Below are positions 46,299 through 53,029 of a stretch of 64,000 nucleotides of DNA, piece after piece; positions within the stretch are counted from its first letter, which is position 1, and each line of letters opens with the position of its first letter. The DNA comes from Pedobacter sp. Leaf250. GTDB lineage: Bacteria; Bacteroidota; Bacteroidia; Sphingobacteriales; Sphingobacteriaceae. Location of the stretch: assembly GCF_920984735.1 (NCBI RefSeq), contig NZ_CAKLBU010000001.1, positions 310,001 to 374,000 of the forward strand. Reading direction: 5' to 3'. Below the pieces are notes generated by a model. It did not search any database. It saw only the letters and a list, made by a program, of their open reading frames with translations, and was not told the DNA's origin. The translations under genes were made by a program, and so were the position numbers.

Positions 46299-46704
46299 TT
46301 GATGATCTTTAGCTTAATCTGTTGACGAGACTGGTCAATGAAAATCGCAAGTGCAATCTGCAGCTTTTGCGATTCAGCGTTTTGACTACACTTCTTTTTG
46401 AGCACGCGTAAGCCACAATAAGTGTTTTATTAATTCAGGTGATAATAAGCATATAATTAATTGTCTTGTCATCTGATTGAACCTTGATGGGCACTCGTAA
46501 TTTTTTGATCCCAAAATAAAACAAGGCCTGTTGTCACCCCTGGATAGATCTATTTCAATGCCATACAAATTTTTAAGGGCTCAGCCCAGACTTGAGAGCC
46601 TGGATTTCTGAATGCTAATTATCAACTTTTGAAGGGGAATAGCCTAGTATATTAAAACTTCCATTTCAGAAATCTTGCGTTACTAAAAAATCAATCATAA
46701 AAAA

Positions 46705-46736
46705 TTTGTAATACTAAAAATATTAGTATAAGTTTG
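46705..46736 (+). promoter_or_regulatory. umuD promoter with operator palindrome
   Basis: TTTG (46705-46708), a 20-nt spacer and TAAGTTTG (46729-46736) match the Bacteroidota consensus exactly. Between them ATACTAA-N5-TTAGTAT (46711-46729) forms a 7-bp palindrome that fills the spacer and overlaps the -7 element by one base. The umuD start is 23 bp beyond the -7 element. The rest of the gap from 46299 shows no supported gene. Confidence 0.75.
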
Positions 46737-46759
46737 TACTGCATTAAGGCAGGGTATTT

Positions 46760-47188
46760 ATGATCAGGACGTTTGAAAATAGAGCAGAGCAAAAGATTTC
46801 GGGTTTTCAGTCTCCGGCTGCGGATTATTTGGAGGGGCGGCTTGACATCGCCTCTACGTTGGTCGTGGATCCTCATTCCACATTCTATTTTCAAATGAAA
46901 GGGGATGCCTTGGCTTCGATCGGCATTCATGACGGGGATATTCTGATCATTGACCGCAGTTTAAACCCTAAACATGGCGCTGTTGTCGTCGCCTTTGTGA
47001 ATGGAAACTTTACTTGCCGGATTTATCAGGTCGCTGGTAATGTTCCGGCACTTAGAAACGATAATGATGTTGTCTTCCAGACAGAAATAAATACCTTGCA
47101 GGTCTGGGGTGTAGTAACCTCAATCTGCAGGAACGTATTACCCAAATCACTTAAAAACGGGAAGTACCGCCATGTTTGCGCTCTGTGA
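46760..47188 (+). CDS. umuD: UmuD-like S24 protein without the catalytic Ser-Lys pair
   Basis: The 142-residue protein aligns over its whole length with UmuD: GFQSPAADYLEGRLD after the cleavage position, YFQMKGDALASIGIHDGDILIIDRSL, NGNFTCRIYQV and a final VWGVVTSI. In active UmuD the nucleophile is the Ser of GDSM and the base is the Lys in FTVKKL. Here the sequence reads GDAL and FTCRI, so both are replaced (Ser to Ala, Lys to Arg). The N-terminal arm is also short: only 14 residues precede the Gly at the usual cleavage site, against 24 in E. coli. It overlaps umuC by 17 bp. It probably cannot self-cleave. Confidence 0.88.
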   Translation: MIRTFENRAEQKISGFQSPAADYLEGRLDIASTLVVDPHSTFYFQMKGDALASIGIHDGDILIIDRSLNPKHGAVVVAFVNGNFTCRIYQVAGNVPALRNDNDVVFQTEINTLQVWGVVTSICRNVLPKSLKNGKYRHVCAL

Positions 47189-48416
47189 CTGTAATAACTT
47201 CTACGCCTCCGCCGAGCGTCTGTTTCGCCCAGAGTTACAAGGCAAGCCCATTGTGGTATTAAGCAACAATGATGGCTGTGTCATTGCCAGAAGTGAAGAA
47301 GCAAAAGCCTGCGGTATCAGGATGGGGGATCCTGAATTTTTGGTTAGAGACCTGATTAAAAAATTTCAGATCAATGTCTTTTCCAGTAACTATGTGCTTT
47401 ATGGTGATATGAGTGAACGCGTGATGCACCAGCTTGGCCGGTGGTTCCCCCGACTTGATGTTTATAGCATCGACGAAGCCTTCGGCTGGCTTGGCGGTAT
47501 CAATAACTTAAATTCCTATGCCCCGAGAATCAGGACATCAGTAATGCAGAATACCGGTATCCCCGTATCCATTGGTGTGGCACCGACCAAAACCCTCGCT
47601 AAACTTGCGAATAAGCTCGCTAAAAAACACAACGGTGTTTTGGTATTGGATACTGATCAAAAAATTGCCTCCGCCATAAAAGACTTTCCTGTGCATGATT
47701 TGTGGGGAGTGGGCAGACAATACTATAAAAAATTTGAGGAACTGAAGAAAGAAACTGTCGCACAGTTAAGGGAAATGCCTGAAATGTGGTTTAAGCAAAA
47801 TATGACTATCATGGGCCAGCGCATGTACAATGAGTTATGGGGCAGGCCAGCCATCCCGCTGGATGAAATCCGTGAGGCAACCAAAGGGATTACGGTCAGC
47901 CGTTCGTTTAGGAACTACATCGAAAGCCCTGAGGTCCTCTCAGAAGCATTGACGCTTTATGCCAGCAGACTGGCTGAGAAGCTGATGGCGCAGGAGCTTC
48001 GTTGTATGTACCTACAGGTGTTTTTATATACCAATAAAAACCGCGAAGATCATCCACAGCATTTTCCCAGCCATACGCACAAATTGCTCATCGCCAGTAA
48101 CAGTACCACTGACCTGGTGAGCATTGCGGTAAAGGTAGCGCAGAAACTTTTTAGGTATGGCATCAAGTATCGAAAGGCCGGGGTGATCGCCACGGGGCTT
48201 ATCCCGGAAAGTGAACTTCAGCTTAACATGTTTTCAGACCACGATGGTGGCAAGAAAGATACGGTCTCTGCAGTCCTGGATAAGCTTAATCTTGCCTATG
48301 GCAGGGGAACGCTTAGAATGGCAACTGAAGGATTTGAAAAAAAATGGAGACTCAAACATGAATACCTTTCAAAGGGTTACACCACACGCTGGAGTGATAT
48401 TATAAAAGTGATTTAA
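47172..48416 (+). CDS. umuC: UmuC: catalytic subunit of DNA polymerase V (Y-family)
   Basis: The 414-residue protein begins MFALCDCNNFYASAERLF (metal-binding D6) and has NNDGCVIARSEEAKA (about 32-46) and the catalytic D101/E102 in SIDEAF. The DPxF-like thumb region holds VGRQYYKKFEEL (about 178-189) and the little finger includes ISVSRSF-like TVSRSFRNY. All catalytic residues are present. UmuC copies past lesions, normally activated by UmuD'. Its start overlaps the umuD end by 17 bp, so translation is coupled. The C-terminus contains QLNMF-type LNMFSD (about 348-353), a possible beta-clamp-binding site. Confidence 0.95.
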   Translation: MFALCDCNNFYASAERLFRPELQGKPIVVLSNNDGCVIARSEEAKACGIRMGDPEFLVRDLIKKFQINVFSSNYVLYGDMSERVMHQLGRWFPRLDVYSIDEAFGWLGGINNLNSYAPRIRTSVMQNTGIPVSIGVAPTKTLAKLANKLAKKHNGVLVLDTDQKIASAIKDFPVHDLWGVGRQYYKKFEELKKETVAQLREMPEMWFKQNMTIMGQRMYNELWGRPAIPLDEIREATKGITVSRSFRNYIESPEVLSEALTLYASRLAEKLMAQELRCMYLQVFLYTNKNREDHPQHFPSHTHKLLIASNSTTDLVSIAVKVAQKLFRYGIKYRKAGVIATGLIPESELQLNMFSDHDGGKKDTVSAVLDKLNLAYGRGTLRMATEGFEKKWRLKHEYLSKGYTTRWSDIIKVI

Positions 48417-48495
48417 ATTAAACGTCCAAATCAATAATAAACGGCCTCAATAGCCAAAAATCTAGGAATAAAACAAAAGTAAAGGAGACATAGCG

Positions 48496-49176
48496 ATGTG
48501 CGGAAGAACACTGATCGGCGAGAGTAAAGCGATGGCGGCAAAAGCAGGCCTCATCTTAGGCGGGGAAGCAAAACCAAAAGATACCAATCGTCCCCCGGGC
48601 ACCGATATGCCTGTCATTCTGGATGCCCGTCCGGGTAAACTCCATTATATCAAATGGGGTCTGATCCCATCTTATTCCAGCGAGGGTCCGAAGTTTAATA
48701 CCACCTATTGCCGCATCGAAACCATGCAGTCTTTGCCCACTTATAAACACCTGGTCGGTAGGCGTCACTGCGTCTTTGTTGTCGAAGGTTTTTATGAATG
48801 GGACAGGAGTAATGCCGAGAAACAACCTTACTTTTTTCAACGCCAGGATAAAGCGCTGATGCTCATTGCTGGTTATTGGGACAGTTGGAAAGATCCAAGG
48901 ACCGGCATCGTCATTCCGTCTTGTACCATGATCATGCAGCCCGCCAATGAATTTATGTCCAGGATCCACGATCGAATGCCCTGCATGCTCTCTCAGGCTG
49001 AAAGCGCCATCTGGCTCGACAGGGAACTTCCGGTCACAGAACGGTTGAAGGTTTTGCACTCTGTGGATAATGAATTGCTGAAAGGCTGGCAGGTCGATAA
49101 AAAAATAAACAATTCCAGAAATAAGGACGAGGACAACAATAAGCCCTCAGGCCCCGATCTAACCTTATTCAATTAA
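48496..49176 (+). CDS. SRAP-domain protein (SOS response-associated peptidase, HMCES/YedK family)
   Basis: The 226-residue protein starts MCGRT; Cys2, once exposed, forms the thiazolidine with abasic sites in single-stranded DNA. Other conserved elements are KWGLIPSY (about 55-62), NTTYCRIET (about 72-80), RRHCVFVVEGFYEWDR (about 91-106, catalytic Glu in EGFYEW) and RIHDRMPCML (about 156-165, active-site His). The family shields abasic sites at replication forks. The tail after residue 205 is polar and disordered. It lies 79 bp after umuC, with a ribosome-binding site AAAGGAG just before, and belongs to the same damage-tolerance group. Confidence 0.93.
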   Translation: MCGRTLIGESKAMAAKAGLILGGEAKPKDTNRPPGTDMPVILDARPGKLHYIKWGLIPSYSSEGPKFNTTYCRIETMQSLPTYKHLVGRRHCVFVVEGFYEWDRSNAEKQPYFFQRQDKALMLIAGYWDSWKDPRTGIVIPSCTMIMQPANEFMSRIHDRMPCMLSQAESAIWLDRELPVTERLKVLHSVDNELLKGWQVDKKINNSRNKDEDNNKPSGPDLTLFN

Positions 49177-49282
49177 AATCGGTGGATAACAAATGTGACT
49201 TTTCAAAACAAATGGAATGGCACGTTGTTGTTTTCCTACATTTTACTTATGAGTAAATAGTTAACTTCAGAATTAATAATTT

Positions 49283-49310
49283 AAAGGCGGTCGGGAGATA
49301 GCCTTTTTTT
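49283..49310 (+). terminator. Terminator after the SRAP gene
   Basis: AAAGGC (49283-49288) and GCCTTT (49301-49306) pair around a 12-nt loop, followed by a T run to 49310. Confidence 0.6.
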
Positions 49311-49373
49311 GTTTCACCTCTTTGCAAAGTAATGGTATTCGATTAATATCATTTTTTATATTTGCCTGTACAC

Positions 49374-50000
49374 ATGAACGGAACACAGGATATACAGGAA
49401 GCTTTTGGAAACATAGATATTTATCTTTTTGATCAATTGCTTAAGGGCACTTATCAAAATTGTCATACCGTCCTGGATGCGGGTTGCGGAACAGGCCGAA
49501 ATCTGATTTACTTTCTAAAAAATGGATATGATGTACATGGGGTTGATCATTATGCTGAATCCATTAATGAAATAAAACGCTTTGTTAAAAACACTTTAAA
49601 ATCAAGGGCTTCTGAAAATTTTCATATCGCTCCGGTAGAGAATATGCCCTTTGAAAATGAAAAATTTGACCTGGTGATCAGCAGTGCCGTTTTACACTTT
49701 GCGCTAAGTCTCGGGCATTTCGAGGAGATGTTAGGCGAGATGTGGCGTGTACTCAAACCCGGTGGTTATCTGTTTTGCAGATTGGCCTCGGATATTGGGA
49801 TCGAGTCCTCCGTGCGTTTTATCGGAAACGGAAGATACATCATGCCTGACGAGTCCGAACGCTTCCTGGTCAATCAGGAAATGCTTATCCGTCTAACCAA
49901 AAAGCTTGGCGGGATGTTGCATGAGCCTATAAAAACTACTAACGTGCAGAATTTGCGAAGCATGACTACATGGTGCGTGAGGAAAATGGACAATGACTAA
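49374..50000 (+). CDS. Class I SAM-dependent methyltransferase
   Basis: From ATG 49374 the product is 208 residues. Motif I is VLDAGCGTGRNLIYFL (about 34-49), followed by GVDHYAESINE (about 56-66), an acidic motif II region FDLVISSAVLHFAL (about 93-106) and the post-motif WRVLKPGGYLFCRLA (about 117-131). It is a methyltransferase of unknown substrate, with the layout of Tam/UbiE-like small-molecule enzymes. A TATATTTG -7 element at 49357-49364 would place the start of transcription only a few bases before the ATG; a TTG at 49362 is therefore unlikely to be the start. Confidence 0.85.
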   Translation: MNGTQDIQEAFGNIDIYLFDQLLKGTYQNCHTVLDAGCGTGRNLIYFLKNGYDVHGVDHYAESINEIKRFVKNTLKSRASENFHIAPVENMPFENEKFDLVISSAVLHFALSLGHFEEMLGEMWRVLKPGGYLFCRLASDIGIESSVRFIGNGRYIMPDESERFLVNQEMLIRLTKKLGGMLHEPIKTTNVQNLRSMTTWCVRKMDND

Positions 50001-50038
50001 TTTGTTTATATAAGAAATATATTTAAAGGTGATCAATT

Positions 50039-50326
50039 ATGGCTTGCATGACGCCCGCTGAGCTTGCACTGGCAGCTCGAAAATTGGAAGCGCTATTTAG
50101 AAATTTCAATATCCTTCTTAAAGTAAGTCTTCCAAATATTATTGCCATCCATCTGCCATACGAGATTTCCTTTAAGGATAAAAGGGCTATGGAAGACTTC
50201 GGTTATCAGTCATTAACGGCCGCAGGCATACAATTATATTCGGACTTGGAATTGGTGTTTATAGATTCCGCTAAGCGTGAAACCAGCGTAATGTTAACAG
50301 GGATACCTAAAGGGGATATAAATTGA
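50039..50326 (+). CDS. Small hypothetical protein
   Basis: A 95-residue frame (MACMTPAELALAARKLEALF...) with a helical N-terminal half and a mixed beta-strand second part (IIAIHLPYEISFKDKRAMED, LYSDLELVFIDS). It has no signal peptide or recognised domain. It follows the methyltransferase gene by 38 bp on the same strand and may be cotranscribed. A real but unassigned protein is likely given its orderly pattern; function unknown. Confidence 0.5.
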   Translation: MACMTPAELALAARKLEALFRNFNILLKVSLPNIIAIHLPYEISFKDKRAMEDFGYQSLTAAGIQLYSDLELVFIDSAKRETSVMLTGIPKGDIN

Positions 50327-50468
50327 TAGTGATGTTGGGATTTAATTTTTCAAAACTTTTAATGCCTTCATATTTATATTCAATAGTCATTCATTGTTAT
50401 TCGTGAAAATCATTTGATATAAATCTCAACAGGTAAAACAGTTTCTGCATTTTACACATTATCATGCT

Positions 50469-51095
50469 ATGAAAACAGCGGTGCCAGGATTATTTCTATT
50501 TCCGGATTTTATAGATGAAAGAAAAGAACAAGATCTTCTTGATGAGATAGACAGCAGAGTATAGATGGTGGATTACGCCCGTAGGCTACAATACTATGGA
50601 TACAGAAATGAGTTGGAAAGTCCTTATGATCTGGTACCGTTCCCGGTGCCACTTCCGGGTCAAATCCTCCTGTTGTCAGAAAATATTACCAGAGAGGGTA
50701 TTTTGGATCATTTATCTGACCAGGTTATCATTAATGAATATATGCCGGGTGAAGGAATCATGCCACATAAAGACCGCAACTATTACGAAAATCAGATATG
50801 CGGGGTGAATCTGGGGAGCGGTTGTGTAATGAGATTTATAAAAGGTGCGAATTTGGAGGCAATAGATGTCGAGATCCCAAGGCGTTCTATATATGTGATG
50901 CAGGACGATGCCCGGAAAACGTGGAGTCATGGGATACCTCCAAGGAAGAAAGACGTGACAAATGGTGTTATCCATCAACGGGAAAGAAGGGTATCAATTA
51001 CCTATCGAAAGGTGAAGATGTCTAGGGTTCATCCACTCAATCCCGATGGGAAGGTGGCAGGGATGTTACAGCAGCTGTTCGGTATTAGCTCATAA
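50469..51095 (+). pseudogene. AlkB-like 2-oxoglutarate/Fe(II) dioxygenase with an in-frame TAG near its start
   Basis: A frame opened by ATG 50469 (MKTAVPGLFLFPDFIDE) reads 31 residues ending EIDSRV, then TAG at 50562-50564, immediately followed by ATG 50565 in the same frame: MVDYARRLQYYGYRNE and so on to 51095 (176 residues). AlkB homologues read E-I-D-x-x-P-W-x-x-D-x-x-R-R-x-Q-x-Y-G-Y here, so the TAG stands where a conserved Trp (TGG) is expected. The downstream part keeps the iron ligands H-x-D (MPHKDRN) and His (KTWSHGIPP) and the 2-oxoglutarate Arg (RRVSITYRK). It may be restarted at 50565, losing 32 residues, or be a nonsense pseudogene. The family repairs alkylated DNA or modifies RNA. 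Confidence 0.85.
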
Positions 51096-51925
51096 GCCGT
51101 CGGATAAATGGTTGAATGCTTTACTCAAGGCTTAATTATTTAATTCTTTATTCAAGAAAATAGGACGGACCAGTATGTAGAAGCCGATTTGATATTCTTC
51201 TGATGTGGATTACCTTTCGGATTTTGCTTAAAGTTTCCAGCTGTATTTATGCTGTAGCAACTCAGGTCAAGTGCATAAATTCCAAAAGTGGAGTTTAGGT
51301 GATGTTATTTTGATATTGAGCTTTGTAGCTTTGAGAAGCACTGAAATACACAATATTCTGAATCACTCCACTAATAGATTTCAGTTGTTTTATTTAAAAG
51401 GTATTGCGACTGAAAAGTGTTCATTTAGTCATCTTAAAATGACATGGGTAAAAGCGATTGCCATCGCTGATCCGATGTTTCCAAACTATTCTTCTGATGC
51501 TGATTCAATGGGCGTCATCGTGATGCATATAATGGTTGATTGAGTCGTTGCTGAGCCGTTGTAACTCATTTACAACTTGTCTGGGATTTATATTTCTATT
51601 TTTGACGAATAATGAATTGCGTTTTATTTTCATGATCGAACGGGGTCATGCATAAACAGCATAGTTTTGATACCCTGGTTTTTTAAGTTAGGTGTAAACC
51701 TTTGGTTTTAGCAAAAGAAAGTTGTCCAGGTTCAAAATGCAACCTTCCAACGCGCCTTCAAATCTTTTTATGAATAATCGCGATTTATCATTATGAAATG
51801 GATTCTCTGATTGTCGATTTTTTTTTTACAGCTGCTTTCCAAGCCTTGTTTTTACTTTTTTTTGCGGCCTTTTTCACTATATGCTTTGGCTATAACTCCT
51901 TAACTTTTTATTTTATTGCAGAATG
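51096..51925. other. Gap of about 830 bp with no supported gene
   Basis: AT-rich sequence between the AlkB-like gene and the iclR control region. A 90-codon frame at 51271-51543 has no start signal, family or composition that I can support. The gap separates the G+C-richer island genes from the locus below and would be a natural place for the island boundary, but no repeat marks it. Confidence 0.5.
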
Positions 51926-51976
51926 ATAAATCTTTATTATAAAAAAAGATTTTATAATGTAAACTCAATATATTTG
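51926..51976 (+). promoter_or_regulatory. iclR promoter and candidate IclR operator
   Basis: TATAAAA-N5-TTTTATA (51938-51956; arms extend to 9 bp at 51936-51958) lies 12 bp before TATATTTG (51969-51976), a -7 element 20 bp from the iclR start. A 15-bp block ATAAATCTTTATTAT (51926-51940) overlaps the left arm. Both elements recur before susC. Confidence 0.65.
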
Positions 51977-51996
51977 ATTCGGATTTTAAAGACATC

Positions 51997-52737
51997 ATGA
52001 TACAAGTAATTAATAGAGCCTTTGACATATTGGAATTTATTGCCCGTGAACCGGATAAACCAAAGGTTCTCGGTGAAATAGCACAAGCACTGGATCTTAA
52101 TGCTGGTACTTGCTCCAACATCATCAAAACGATGATGAACAGAAAGTATATTGAGAAGGCTGAATTTAAAAAAGGATATATTTTAGGTTCTGCTGCCTAT
52201 AATTTAACGGGTAATGAAGGCTATCGAAAGGAGCTGATTGATATTTCCAGACCCGATATGGAACTCCTCACCTCAGAATTAAACGAGAATTCAGAATTAT
52301 CAGTATTACAGCAAGATTTGCGGATGGTTTTATTAAGGGTAAAAAGCGATCATGATGTACAAGCCCGTACGGCTTCAGAAAAACGTGCTTATGATACAGC
52401 AGCAGGAAGAATCATGCTTGCTTATCTAAGTGATTCAGATTTGGAAGCTTTTGTTCAAAAGTATGGACTACCAGAAACTGGGGAATGGCCAGAGATAAAA
52501 TCCCTCGCATCTTTTTTTGTTGAAATCTCAAAGATTAGAACGGCTGGATATTCGATTCAAATTAGTATAAACCAAATTGTCGGTTTGGCTGTACCACTAT
52601 TTAAAGATGAAAAAATCATAGCCTGCTTAGGGATGTACATGCCAAACTATAGATATGATGCGCTTGGACATGACCGGATTTTGCAGTCGATCATCAAAAG
52701 TGGCAAAGCGATTAATGAAAAACTAAATACCATTTAA
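51997..52737 (+). CDS. IclR-family transcriptional regulator
   Basis: The 246-residue protein has an N-terminal winged helix (about 1-65; INRAFDILEFIAREPDKPKV, EIAQALDLNAGTCSNIIKTMM) and a GAF-like effector domain (about 80-246; YDTAAGRIMLAYLSD, GYSIQISINQIVGLAVPLF), standard for IclR. IclR proteins bind small acids or sugars and usually repress or activate a neighbouring catabolic operon. It lies 293 bp upstream of the susC operon, with which it shares direction and a candidate operator, so it is the likely controller of that locus in place of the hybrid two-component or sigma/anti-sigma systems more common for such loci. Confidence 0.92.
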   Translation: MIQVINRAFDILEFIAREPDKPKVLGEIAQALDLNAGTCSNIIKTMMNRKYIEKAEFKKGYILGSAAYNLTGNEGYRKELIDISRPDMELLTSELNENSELSVLQQDLRMVLLRVKSDHDVQARTASEKRAYDTAAGRIMLAYLSDSDLEAFVQKYGLPETGEWPEIKSLASFFVEISKIRTAGYSIQISINQIVGLAVPLFKDEKIIACLGMYMPNYRYDALGHDRILQSIIKSGKAINEKLNTI

Positions 52738-52756
52738 TAAAATTCTGATCTGCGCT

Positions 52757-52784
52757 ACCCATCCATCGTGATGGGTTTTTTTTT
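52757..52784 (+). terminator. Terminator between iclR and susC
   Basis: ACCCATC (52757-52763) pairs with GATGGGT (52770-52776) around a 6-nt loop, followed by nine T. It separates the regulator transcript from the susC operon. Confidence 0.85.
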
Positions 52785-52860
52785 GTCAATTAGATTTCAC
52801 TTGAATTTGCAAATAAAAAATAAAAAGTTTGGATTTGTAAATATAATCTCTAAATTTATG

Positions 52861-52919
52861 TTATAATATAAAATGAAATTTTATATTATAAAATTATAAC
52901 CAATATAAATCTTTATTAT
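52861..52919 (+). promoter_or_regulatory. Candidate IclR operator before susC
   Basis: A perfect 14-bp inverted repeat, TTATAATATAAAAT (52861-52874) and ATTTTATATTATAA (52878-52891), contains TATAAAA-N5-TTTTATA (52867-52885), the same motif as before iclR. ATAAATCTTTATTAT recurs at 52905-52919. The start of susC is 110 bp further on. I could not place an exact -7/-33 pair. Confidence 0.6.
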
Positions 52920-53029
52920 TGCCAGGATTCTTCCCATATTTTGATGTAACTCCTATCATTAATATTGATAACACCCTGCTAAAAAAGAGGTGTTAAATGC
53001 ATATAACCAAATTATAATTCGATATCTAT

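Noticed and set aside
29821..51100. Right-hand attachment site copying the tRNA-Pro 3' end
   Set aside because: Only 7-8 base coincidental matches (for example near 33804 and 51040) were seen; too short to claim.
51271..51543. 90-codon frame upstream of iclR
   Set aside because: No ribosome-binding site, no domain, no regular pattern; the stretch is better described as intergenic.
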